From positions 186,001-250,000 of the forward strand of contig NZ_VCNP01000010.1 of NCBI RefSeq assembly GCF_006782915.1: a stretch of 64,000 nucleotides of DNA, read 5' to 3'. Source of the DNA: Streptomyces calvus (GTDB lineage Bacteria; Actinomycetota; Actinomycetes; Streptomycetales; Streptomycetaceae). The notes beneath the pieces were generated by a model. It ran no database searches, was not told the origin of the DNA, and was given only the letters and a program-made list of their open reading frames with translations. Position numbers and translations under genes: made by a program. Shown one piece after another: positions 8,906-16,498 of this stretch (the first letter of the stretch is position 1; every line of letters starts with the position of its first letter).

Positions 8906-9014
8906 ACGAACGTAAGCCTCTCGGGCGGCCTTGCCAAGACCATCGTCGCCACGGCCGGGGAGTCGATCGTGTTTGACACCCCTGTGGGTGAGCGGGGCGG
9001 GCCGCCGGGGCCGG

Positions 9015-10595
9015 TCAGGCGGTCAGTCCGGCGACACGCAGGGCGTGCAGCAGATCCCAGTGCCGCTCGTCCGAGACGTGCCGGGCGGCGGCGAGCAGGA
9101 GGGGGACGAGGCGCTGCGGGTCGGGGGCGGCGGTGCGGGCCGTGTCCTCGGGGGTGCGTGTGCGGACGCAGGCGTCGAGCAGGGCCCGCGCCTCGCGGTG
9201 GCGGTCCTCGGCGGTCAGGGCGAGCACGGCCCGACCGATCTCGTCGGCCGGCCGGACCACGCCGTGCCGCAGGACCTGTTCCGCGTCGTCCGTCAGGCCG
9301 GCCGCGGTGAGCGCGTCGGCCGCGGCGACCAGCCGGCCGGCGGGCAGCGAGGCGGCCTCCCACAGCAGGGTCGCCCAGTCGGCGTCCAGCCGGGCCCGCC
9401 GCAACTCGTCGGCGAGCAGCGGATACCGGGCGGCGGGCCCGTGGGCGGCCTCGGTCAGCAGTGCGTGCGCCTCCCCGCTGCGTCCCTGGCTCCGCAGCCG
9501 CCCGAGCACCCCGACGATCCGCGCGGCCTCCTGCCGGTCCACCGGGTCGGCGTGCACCTCGGCCCGCTCCTCGCGCCCCTCCCCCACGGCGCCGGCGGCC
9601 CCGGCGAAGCGCGCCCCGCGCGCGACGGGCACCTCCGGGGCGCTCGCGGCGGGCACGACGACGGCGGCCACGTCCGTCTCCTCCACCCCGGCGAACCTCG
9701 CCCCGCCGCGCCGCCGCCGGGGGCGCTGCCTGGACGGGGTGGGGGTGGCGGGAGTGGCGGGGACGGCGGAGGCGGGTTGCTCGGGTTCGGATGCGGGGGC
9801 CGGCTGCTCGGGTTCGAATGCGAGGGCGGGCTGCTCCGGTTCGCGTGTGGTGGCGGGTTCGGGGCCCGGCGCGGTCGCCGGTGCGGGTGCGGGCGGGAGG
9901 TGGGTCGCCGGTGTGGGTTGGGGTGCGGGCGGGAGGTGGGTCGTGGGTGCCGGGGCGGCGCGGCGTACGGTCCCGGAGTGTCCGGTCCGCGGTACGCCTG
10001 TCCGCTGCCGCACACCGGGCGGGGCGTGCCCCGGGTCGTGGGAGGCGGCGGACCGTGGCGCCGGGAGCGGGCCGTCCGGTGGGGCGCCGTGCCGGGCGAG
10101 GGCGGTCGCGCGGGCGGTGAGTTCCGCGCACCGCGCCGTGGCGCGCCGGTGGTCGTCCTCGGCCCAGGCGAGGTCGAGGGCGGCGGCCTCGGACTCCTCG
10201 CGGGTGGCGGCGGAGGCCAGCCGGCGGGTGAGCCGCGCCCGGCGTTCCGCCGCGTACCGCTGCTCGCGCAGCATGACGTCGAGCCGGTCGCGCAGCGCCT
10301 CCCGGGCCCCGGGACGCGCGTCGTGCGCGGCCAGCGCGGCCGCGTGCAGGGTGCGGACCCTCGCCGTCTCGGACACGGCGACGGCGGAACCGTACGCGGC
10401 GGCCAAGTCCTGGAGCAGTGACTCCATCACGTCCCAGGGTGGCGCCTCGCGGCCGTCGAGGCAGGCGCGCATGCCGTCGGGGTCCCGCCGCCAGAACACC
10501 GCGCACCAGCCGCCGGTGCCGTCCAGGCGCGCCAGCAGATCACGCAGACAGTCAGTGAACTCCCGTACCGGCACCGGGAGTTGCTCCGCTTCCAT
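9015..10595 (-). CDS. Hypothetical protein with Pro/Ala/Glu-rich linker
   Basis: A 526-residue protein of unknown function. Residues 1-80 form a compact conserved-looking domain (REFTDCLRDLLARLDGTGGW, then WCAVFWRRDPDGM) resembling the N-terminal modules of Streptomyces HTH-associated proteins. Residues 80-150 are predicted helical and charged. Residues 165-290 are a low-complexity linker with repeated EPEQPA-type units. Residues 330-526 look like short helical repeats. There is no signal peptide or transmembrane segment. A small XRE regulator gene lies 116 bp upstream on the same strand. The product could be a scaffold or a regulator partner, but no function can be assigned. Confidence 0.65.
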   Translation of the reverse strand: MEAEQLPVPVREFTDCLRDLLARLDGTGGWCAVFWRRDPDGMRACLDGREAPPWDVMESLLQDLAAAYGSAVAVSETARVRTLHAAALAAHDARPGAREALRDRLDVMLREQRYAAERRARLTRRLASAATREESEAAALDLAWAEDDHRRATARCAELTARATALARHGAPPDGPLPAPRSAASHDPGHAPPGVRQRTGVPRTGHSGTVRRAAPAPTTHLPPAPQPTPATHLPPAPAPATAPGPEPATTREPEQPALAFEPEQPAPASEPEQPASAVPATPATPTPSRQRPRRRRGGARFAGVEETDVAAVVVPAASAPEVPVARGARFAGAAGAVGEGREERAEVHADPVDRQEAARIVGVLGRLRSQGRSGEAHALLTEAAHGPAARYPLLADELRRARLDADWATLLWEAASLPAGRLVAAADALTAAGLTDDAEQVLRHGVVRPADEIGRAVLALTAEDRHREARALLDACVRTRTPEDTARTAAPDPQRLVPLLLAAARHVSDERHWDLLHALRVAGLTA

Positions 10596-10711
10596 AGCCA
10601 GCTCCCGCCACGTCCGGAGTACTCAGCTCCGTAGGTAACACCCGCCGTGTTACGGACGCGCTACGGAGAGTTTTCCGGCGGGATGCCGAGCGGGCGTCCC
10701 GGACGCGGGGC

Positions 10712-10972
10712 TCAGGCGGCGACCGGTGCGCTCGGCTCGCAGCTCTCCACCAGTCGGTCCATGGACAGCCCGAGGGCGCCCGCGACGGCGGCCACGGTGA
10801 AGAACGCCGGGGTCGGCGCCCGTCCGGTCTCGATCTTGCGCAGGGTCTCGGCGGAGATCCCGGCGCTCGCCGCGACCTCGGTCATGCTGCGGCCGCCGCG
10901 CGCCTCGCGCAGCAGCCGGCCGAGCCGCTCGCCGCGTTCGCGCTCTTCGGGGGTCAGAGGGGTGCGCACCAT
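10712..10972 (-). CDS. Small XRE-family helix-turn-helix regulator
   Basis: An 86-residue protein that is almost entirely one XRE/Cro-C1 domain: GRLLREARGGRSMTEVAASA, then GISAETLRKIETGRAPTPAF, with recognition helix around residues 40-55. Such stand-alone regulators usually bind palindromes as dimers. A palindrome lies 12 bp upstream of its start, so autoregulation is likely. Its target may be the hypothetical gene downstream (9015-10595) or the divergent lasso cluster; the sequence does not decide. Confidence 0.85.
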   Translation of the reverse strand: MVRTPLTPEERERGERLGRLLREARGGRSMTEVAASAGISAETLRKIETGRAPTPAFFTVAAVAGALGLSMDRLVESCEPSAPVAA

Positions 10973-10981
10973 GACCTCATT

Positions 10982-10999
10982 CTAATACCGGTATAGTAA
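10982..10999. promoter_or_regulatory. Palindromic operator/promoter at the XRE gene
   Basis: ATACCGGTAT (10985-10994) is a perfect palindrome in an AT-rich island, within CTAATACCGGTATAG. On the minus strand TACTAT (10999-10994) and TATTAG can serve as -10-like hexamers, so a bound repressor would block transcription of the XRE gene. The divergent 10995-11438 stretch leads to the lasso precursor. Confidence 0.5.
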
Positions 11000-11438
11000 T
11001 TGGCACAAGGGAACCGAAAACGCGGCGTGCCGGCCACGCTCACCACCGCCGCACCACACGCCGTGACGGCACGCGACGCCATGGACGTCCGCGGCCGGCT
11101 CCGCGCCGCCACGAGCGTGGTGTGCGGCGGACCATGGCGAGCGCGCCCCAGCGGCTCCCCCGCGCATCCGAGTCGCACCCCCGCGCGCCCGACCATGCAG
11201 CCGCCACGAAGGCCGACGTGGTGACGTTTCTTCACACAAGTGCGCGAGCGCCCCACGACCGGACGCGCCCCGGCCACTCGACACAACCGGACCGGATGAC
11301 AAGCGACATCACCCGGCATTCACATATGGTCTTACTTTTCTGTATCTCCTTGCCCTTCCGCACCGTTCTGCCGCTAGCTAAGTGCCGCACCGCTCCTCGC
11401 CCCGGGGAGCGGGCAGTCACCAGCAGTGAGGAGCAGTC
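11000..11438. other. Intergenic region upstream of the lasso precursor
   Basis: No convincing gene was seen in these 439 bp. An unusually AT-rich patch at about 11315-11350 contains a weak promoter candidate reading toward the lasso genes: TTCACA (11319-11324), a 17-bp spacer, then GTATCT. A ribosome-binding site (GAGGAG, 11428-11433) directly precedes the precursor start. The open frames across the region show no codon bias and look like shadows. Confidence 0.4.
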
Positions 11439-11549
11439 GTGAAGAAGGCTTACGAAGCGCCGACCCTCGTCCGCCTCGGTACGTTCCGCAAGGAGACCGG
11501 TCTCCTGGGCCGGGCCGGCAACGACCGCCTGATCCTGAGCAAGAACTGA
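11439..11549 (+). CDS. lasA: Lasso peptide precursor, citrulassin-like
   Basis: A 36-residue precursor starting at GTG with GAGGAG six bases upstream. The leader (residues 1-21) has the class II lasso recognition pattern Y5-x2-P8-x-L10-x3-G14 and T20 at the penultimate leader position. The predicted core is LLGRAGNDRLILSKN (residues 22-36). A macrolactam between Leu1 and Asp8 gives an 8-residue ring with a 7-residue tail. The core differs at only a few positions from citrulassin A (LLGLAGNDRLVLSKN, from memory), in which Arg9 becomes citrulline through a peptidyl arginine deiminase encoded elsewhere. Arg9 is conserved here; no deiminase gene is visible in the window. Confidence 0.93.
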   Translation: MKKAYEAPTLVRLGTFRKETGLLGRAGNDRLILSKN

Positions 11550-11574
11550 CGGACGACGGTTCCCACCCGACGTC

Positions 11575-13431
11575 ATGACACCACTGCACGCAAGTGCGGG
11601 GACGGGCCCCGGCGACGCCCACTTCGCGGTCCTCACCGACCGCGAGGAGGCGGCCGCCGTGGCCCGCTCCTTCTCCCCGCCCGGCTGCCGCACCGTGAAC
11701 CACCCCTCCGGCCGGCCCTGGCTGGTCGGCCACTGGAAGGACGACGAGGCCGTCGTGGTACGCGCCCGGGACACGGCCCTGGCCGTCATCGGCTGCTGCC
11801 CCGTCGAGGCGGACGAACTGCGGCGCAGGGCCGAGCAGTTGCGCGACCTCTCCGAGGTCGACGCGCTGGCCCGCTCCCTGCCGGGCAGCTTCCACCTGGT
11901 CGCCGCCCTGGACGGGCGGATCCGCGTGCAGGGCACGGCCTCCGGCCTGCGGCTGGTCTTCCACACGGAGATCGCCGGCACCCGGGTCGCCGCCACCCGC
12001 GCCGACATCCTCGCCGACGCCCGCGGACTCGACCCGGACCCGGCGGAACTCGCCGTTCGGCTCCTGTGGCCCGCCCCGTACCCGTTGTACGAGACCTCCC
12101 TGTGGCCCGCGGTCACCGCCGTGCCCCCGCACGAGGCGGTGGTCGTCGCCGCGGACGGGCGCACCGCGCGGCACACCCGCTGGTGGACGCCGCCGGAGCC
12201 GGTGGTGCCGCTGGCCGCGGCGGCCGACGGCGTCCGCGAGGCGCTCCAGGAGGCCGTCGACGCGCGCACCCGGCGCGGCGGCACGGTCAGCTGCGACCTG
12301 TCCGGCGGCCTGGACTCCACGTCCGTCTGCTTCCTCGCCGACCGCTCCCCCGCCCGCGTGGTGGCCGGCACCTGGCCCGGACGCGACCCGGCGGACACCG
12401 ACCTGTACTGGGCCGAGCAGGCCGCCCGGCACCTCCCGGACGTGGAGCACGTGGTCTGGGACGCCGACGCCTCACCGCTGGTCTACGACGACCTGCTCGC
12501 GATCGACGACGTCCTGGACGAGCCCACCATCGGCGTCATGGACCGCTCCCGCGCCCTGCACCACCTGCCGGAACTCGCCGCGCGCGGCAGCCGCGTCCAT
12601 CTGACCGGCATCGGCGGCGACCACGTCGCCTGGTGCTCCGAGGCGTACTACCACCGCCTGCTGCGCACCCGGCCGACGCACGCCCTGCGGCAGCTGCGCG
12701 GCTTCCGGGCGCTGTGGCAGTGGCCGCTCGGCGGCACCGTACGCGCCCTGGCGGACACGCGGCCGTACGGGAGGTGGCTCGCCGACGCGGCCGACCGGCT
12801 GCGCGAACCGGCCGTCCCCTCCGTCGCCACCGCCCTCGGCTGGGGCATGGCGCCGCGGGTGTTCGACTGGGTGACCACGGACGCCGAGCGGCTGGCCCGG
12901 CGGGCGATCCTCGACGCCGCCGCGACGGCCGTGCCCCTGCACCCCGACCGCGGCATGCACGCGGACCTGGAGCAGATCCGCTCCACCACGCGTGTCATCC
13001 GGCAGTGGGACCACATGGCGGCCCGCGCCGGCCTGCCGCTGGCCTCGCCGTTCCTGGACGACCGGGTCGTCGAGGCGTGCCTGGCCGTCCGCCCGGCCGA
13101 GCGCGTCACGCCGTACCGGTACAAGCCGGTGCTGACCGCCGCGATGAGCGGCGTGGTCCCCGAGGCCTGTCTGCGCCGCACGAACAAGGCCACGGCCTCC
13201 ATGGACGCCTCCAACGGACTGCGCGAGAACCGCGGCGACCTGCTGACGCTGTGGGAGGACTCCCGGCTGGAACGGCTCGGCCTGGTGGACGGGGCCGAGC
13301 TGCGCCGCCTCGCCCGCCGGCCCGCGTCTCCCGGACTGTCCGACGCCATCCTCTACTCGACGATCGCCGCCGAGGTGTGGCTGCGCGGGCTGGCCCGCAG
13401 CGGCAGCAGAACCTGTACCCGTATTCCGTAG
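11575..13431 (+). CDS. lasC: Lasso peptide cyclase (asparagine synthetase-like)
   Basis: A 618-residue homologue of asparagine synthetase B that closes the lasso macrolactam by adenylating the core Asp8 side chain. The ATP-pyrophosphatase motif SGGLDST is at residues 243-249, with further synthetase-domain signatures (GIGGDHVAW; PFLDDRVVEACL). The N-terminal glutaminase-like region lacks a catalytic Cys2, as is usual for lasso cyclases. It starts 25 bp after the precursor stop. Order A-C-B1-B2-D matches actinobacterial lasso clusters. Confidence 0.93.
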   Translation: MTPLHASAGTGPGDAHFAVLTDREEAAAVARSFSPPGCRTVNHPSGRPWLVGHWKDDEAVVVRARDTALAVIGCCPVEADELRRRAEQLRDLSEVDALARSLPGSFHLVAALDGRIRVQGTASGLRLVFHTEIAGTRVAATRADILADARGLDPDPAELAVRLLWPAPYPLYETSLWPAVTAVPPHEAVVVAADGRTARHTRWWTPPEPVVPLAAAADGVREALQEAVDARTRRGGTVSCDLSGGLDSTSVCFLADRSPARVVAGTWPGRDPADTDLYWAEQAARHLPDVEHVVWDADASPLVYDDLLAIDDVLDEPTIGVMDRSRALHHLPELAARGSRVHLTGIGGDHVAWCSEAYYHRLLRTRPTHALRQLRGFRALWQWPLGGTVRALADTRPYGRWLADAADRLREPAVPSVATALGWGMAPRVFDWVTTDAERLARRAILDAAATAVPLHPDRGMHADLEQIRSTTRVIRQWDHMAARAGLPLASPFLDDRVVEACLAVRPAERVTPYRYKPVLTAAMSGVVPEACLRRTNKATASMDASNGLRENRGDLLTLWEDSRLERLGLVDGAELRRLARRPASPGLSDAILYSTIAAEVWLRGLARSGSRTCTRIP

Positions 13432-13478
13432 CCCTCCAGGGCCGCGGGGGTCACCTCGCGGCACAGAAAGGCGATGTC

Positions 13479-13733
13479 ATGCCCCTGCGTTTCGACGCGC
13501 ACGTCTCCACGGCCGAGACCGACTACGGCACCGTCCTCCTGGACGAACGGGCCGGTACCTACTGGGAGTTGAACCCGACCGCCACGCTGGTGGTGCGCAC
13601 TCTGCTGGACGGTGGCGAGCCGGCCGACGCGGCCACCGCGCTGACCCGCACGTTCGACATCGAGCGGGAGCAGGCGCTGCGGGACGTGGAGGCGCTCGTC
13701 GCCGACCTGCGTGAGGCGGGCCTGGCCTCATGA
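13479..13733 (+). CDS. lasB1: PqqD-like lasso leader recognition protein (RRE)
   Basis: An 84-residue PqqD-fold RiPP recognition element that binds the precursor leader (YxxPxL motif) and delivers it to the peptidase. Typical features are LDERAGTYWELNPTATLV and a C-terminal helix ending DVEALVADLREAGL. The ATG at 13479 follows GAAAGG at 13466-13471; the same frame is open far upstream, but that part is a shadow of the cyclase. Its TGA overlaps the ATG of the peptidase gene (ATGA, 13730-13733), implying coupled translation of the split B protein. Confidence 0.93.
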   Translation: MPLRFDAHVSTAETDYGTVLLDERAGTYWELNPTATLVVRTLLDGGEPADAATALTRTFDIEREQALRDVEALVADLREAGLAS

Positions 13734-14167
13734 CGACACCCAGCGCGCTGGAACGCCCCACCGGTGTGCCGCTCGGGCGGCGCCTGGCGGCCCGGCTGGT
13801 CCTGCTGCCGGCCGTGGTGCTCGCCCTGCTGCCGCCGCGCCGCATCCGCGCCGTGCTCAGCCTGCTGCGGCGCGGTGCGGCACCCGCCACCGCCGCGCAG
13901 GCGCAGGCCGCCCGGGACGCCCTGTGCGCGGTCAGCCTGCGCTGCACCGGACCGAAGGGATGCCTGCCGCGCTCCCTGGGCGCGGTGCTGCTGTGCCGGC
14001 TGCGGGGCCGGTGGCCGACCTGGTGCGCGGGCGTGCGCGTCGTGCCGCCGTTCACCGCACACGCCTGGATCGAGGCGGAGGGCGGCCCGGTCGGCGAAGG
14101 CGTGCCGGCCGGCTACTTCGCCCGTCTGGTCGCCGTCGAACCACCCGCCCGTCCGCCGGCCCGATGA
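13730..14167 (+). CDS. lasB2: Lasso leader peptidase (transglutaminase-like, B2)
   Basis: A 145-residue cysteine protease-like protein that removes the leader after T20-G21. The catalytic Cys is C78 (GPKGCLPRSLG) and the His is H111 (TAHAWIEAEG). The acidic position after the His motif reads Glu117 rather than the Asp often seen, which may be tolerated. Residues 20-36 are hydrophobic. It overlaps lasB1 at the front and a tiny ORF at the back by ATGA, so the whole segment is translationally coupled. Confidence 0.92.
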   Translation: MTTPSALERPTGVPLGRRLAARLVLLPAVVLALLPPRRIRAVLSLLRRGAAPATAAQAQAARDALCAVSLRCTGPKGCLPRSLGAVLLCRLRGRWPTWCAGVRVVPPFTAHAWIEAEGGPVGEGVPAGYFARLVAVEPPARPPAR

Positions 14168-14274
14168 CCCGCCGCCGCGATGACCGCCGTGCCCACGACC
14201 GCCGTGCCCACGACCGCCGAACCGACCGCCGCATGACCGCCGAGCCGGCCACGACCGAACCGACCACCCGATGA
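14164..14274 (+). CDS. Tiny coupled ORF of uncertain reality
   Basis: A 36-codon frame whose ATG overlaps the lasB2 stop (ATGA, 14164-14167) and whose stop overlaps the transporter start (ATGA, 14271-14274). It encodes a low-complexity Arg/Asp/His-rich stretch (DDRRAHDRRAHDRRTDRR) followed by MTAEPATTEPTTR. The last part is a near copy of the transporter N-terminus MTTEPATTEPSTG. The DNA shows why: 14233-14270 and 14271-14308 are imperfect 38-bp tandem copies. The frame may act only as a coupling device. No homology is recognised. Confidence 0.35.
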   Translation: MTRRRDDRRAHDRRAHDRRTDRRMTAEPATTEPTTR

Positions 14275-14308
14275 CCACCGAACCGGCCACCACCGAACCG
14301 AGCACCGG
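14233..14308 (+). repeat. 38-bp imperfect tandem duplication at the exporter start
   Basis: Two adjacent 38-bp units begin ATGACC.CCGA.CCGGCCAC (14233 and 14271), with about five mismatches. Because 38 is not a multiple of three, the copies fall in different frames, creating the tiny upstream ORF and an extra start codon. Shorter GACCGCCGTGCCCAC units repeat just before (about 14180-14215), so the whole 14175-14308 stretch is repeat-prone. Confidence 0.7.
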
Positions 14309-16172
14309 CGCACCGGCCGGGGACGAGACACCGGCCGGTGTGCCGGCACCCGGCGCACCGGCACCCCCGGACGGCGACAGGTCCACGCGGGCGGCGGTGC
14401 GCACGCTCTACCGCCTCACCGCCGGACACCGTCGGGCGGTCGCCGTGGCCGTCGTCCTGACCCTGGCCGGCTCCGCCCTGGGTCTCGCGCAGCCGCTCGT
14501 GGCCCGCGACGCCGTCGACGCGAGCGGCCACGGTCAGGTCGTCTGGCCCCTGCTCGCCCTGCTCGGCGCGCTGTTCGTGGCCGAGGCGGTGACCGGCTCG
14601 GTCGGCCGGTTCCTCCTGGAACGCATGGGCGAAGGCGTCGTACGGCAGTTGCGCCTGGGCCTGGTGGACCGGCTGCTGCGGCTGGAGATGCGCGCCCACG
14701 ACCGGCACCGCGGCGGCGACCTCGTCTCGCGGGTCACCGCCGACACCACGCTGCTGCGCGAGGTCGTCTCGCAGGCCCTGGCCGACCTGGTCACCGGAAG
14801 CATCGTCGCCGCCGGCGCGATCGTGCTGATGGCGTGGATCGACCCGCTGCTGCTGCTCCTGGTGGTACTGACCGTGGCCGTCGCGGCCGGTGTCGTCACC
14901 TCGCTGCTCAAGGCGATCCGCTTCGCCTCGGAACGCATGCAGGACGCGGTCGGCGCCATCGCCGCCGACCTGGAGCGGGCACTGGGCGCGCTGCCCATGG
15001 TCCGGGTGCACCGCGCCGAGGCCCGGGAGACGGCCCGGGTGGGCGCGCGGGTGCAGGAGGCGCACGACGCGGGCGTGCGCACCGCGAAGCTGGCGTCCGT
15101 CATGAGCCCCGCCGTCGAACTCGCCGTCCAGGGCTCGTTCCTCATCGTCCTCGTCGTCGGCGGTCTGCGCGTGGGCGGCCGGTCCGGCTCCCTCGGCGAC
15201 CTCGTCGCCTTCCTGCTGTACGCCTCGTACCTCGTCCTGCCGCTGTCCTCGGTGTTCCACGCGGTGGGCCTGATCCAGCGCGGCATGGGCGCCCACCGGC
15301 GCATCGAGCAGGCGATGCGCCTGCCCGTCGAACACACCGGGCCGACCGCCGCGCCCGCACCCGTCCGGCTCCTCCGCGAGGTCCCGGAGGAGGGCGGCGA
15401 GCCGCCCGCGCTCACCCTGCGGGACGTCCACTTCGGCTACGACCCGCACCGGCCGGTGCTGCGCGGGGTGTCGTTCGCCGTCCCGCCACGCCGGCAGGTC
15501 GCCCTGGTGGGCCCCTCGGGCGCAGGCAAGAGCACGGTGTTCGCGCTGGTCGCCCGTTTCTACGAGCCGGACGCGGGAGTCCTGCTCTTCGACGGCCGTC
15601 CGGCCGGCGAGCTCGGCCGGGACGCGTGCCGGCGTCGCATCGCCGTCGTGGACCAGAACACCCACGTCGTGCACGGCACCCTGCGGGAGAACATCGCCTA
15701 CGCCGTGCCCGACGCACCGGAGGCGGAGCTGTGGCGGGTGGTGGACATGGCGGGGCTGCGGGACGTCGTGGAGCGGCTGCCCGGCGGGCTGGACGCGGTG
15801 GTCGGTGAGCGCGGAGGCACCCTGTCGGGCGGGGAGCGGCAGCGTGTGGCGCTGGCCCGGGCCCTGCTCGCGCGCCCCTCGCTGCTGCTGCTGGACGAGC
15901 CCACCTCGCACCTGGACGCGATCAACGAGGCGGCGCTGACGCGGGTGATGCGTGAGGTGTCCCGGGAGTGCGCGCTGCTGGTCGTCGCCCACCGCCTGTC
16001 CACCGTGCGGCACGCCGACCACATCGTGGTCCTGGACGGCGGCCGCACCGTCGGACAGGGCCGGCACGAGGAGCTGCTGACCACCAGCCCGCTCTACCGG
16101 GAACTGGCCGCGAGCCAGATGACCCGCCCGGACGACGCCCGGCCGACGAGCCGGACCCCGTACCCTTCCTGA
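14271..16172 (+). CDS. lasD: Lasso peptide ABC exporter (fused membrane and ATPase domains)
   Basis: A 633-residue ABC exporter half-transporter. Residues 1-40 are a disordered Pro/Ala/Thr-rich lead, about 50-340 hold six membrane segments, and about 375-610 form the ATPase. Walker A is GPSGAGKS (414-421), the signature is LSGGERQRVALARALLA and Walker B is LLLLDEPTS. It is the fifth gene of the lasso cluster and should export the mature peptide and give self-immunity. The N-terminus is affected by a local tandem duplication, so the annotated start at 14271 is the likely but not certain one. Confidence 0.92.
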   Translation: MTTEPATTEPSTGAPAGDETPAGVPAPGAPAPPDGDRSTRAAVRTLYRLTAGHRRAVAVAVVLTLAGSALGLAQPLVARDAVDASGHGQVVWPLLALLGALFVAEAVTGSVGRFLLERMGEGVVRQLRLGLVDRLLRLEMRAHDRHRGGDLVSRVTADTTLLREVVSQALADLVTGSIVAAGAIVLMAWIDPLLLLLVVLTVAVAAGVVTSLLKAIRFASERMQDAVGAIAADLERALGALPMVRVHRAEARETARVGARVQEAHDAGVRTAKLASVMSPAVELAVQGSFLIVLVVGGLRVGGRSGSLGDLVAFLLYASYLVLPLSSVFHAVGLIQRGMGAHRRIEQAMRLPVEHTGPTAAPAPVRLLREVPEEGGEPPALTLRDVHFGYDPHRPVLRGVSFAVPPRRQVALVGPSGAGKSTVFALVARFYEPDAGVLLFDGRPAGELGRDACRRRIAVVDQNTHVVHGTLRENIAYAVPDAPEAELWRVVDMAGLRDVVERLPGGLDAVVGERGGTLSGGERQRVALARALLARPSLLLLDEPTSHLDAINEAALTRVMREVSRECALLVVAHRLSTVRHADHIVVLDGGRTVGQGRHEELLTTSPLYRELAASQMTRPDDARPTSRTPYPS

Positions 16173-16498
16173 CCCACCCGCCGCCGCGTGCTCTCCGCGG
16201 TCTCCATGACGCGCCCGCCGCCGGTCTCCCCGCGATCTTCGTGCCGTGCCCGCCGCCACCCTCCGACCGATCGCCACGGAGCCCTGACGACCGGCCCGCC
16301 CACGGCCGTCCCGTCGACCGTCCCGACCGGCCCGCCCAAGCCTCCCGTCCGGCCGTCGCGACCACCCCTGCCCGCGCCCTCCGACCTGCCCGGTCGCCGT
16401 CTCCTGACATGCCCGCCGGAACGGAACGTGTCATCGTGGCATGAGCGAGCCCGGACCGGGTTACCCGGCCCCGGCACGTCGACCCAGCGAAGGAACGG
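16173..16498. other. Intergenic region before the Clp ATPase
   Basis: No gene is supported in these 326 bp. The sequence is C-rich and low complexity (repeated CCGTCCCGACCGGCCCGCCC-like stretches). No HspR (HAIR) or CIRCE element was recognised. An AGGAA ribosome-binding site sits just before the Clp start. Confidence 0.4.

Noticed and set aside
9133..10638. Long plus-strand open frames opposite the hypothetical gene 9015-10595
   Set aside because: High-GC shadow frames; codon-position GC bias fits the minus strand and the minus frame has a proper start and C-terminus.
12066..13733. 555-codon frame ending in the lasB1 sequence, as a larger gene
   Set aside because: Only the last 84 codons are PqqD-like; the front part is an out-of-frame reading of the cyclase gene.
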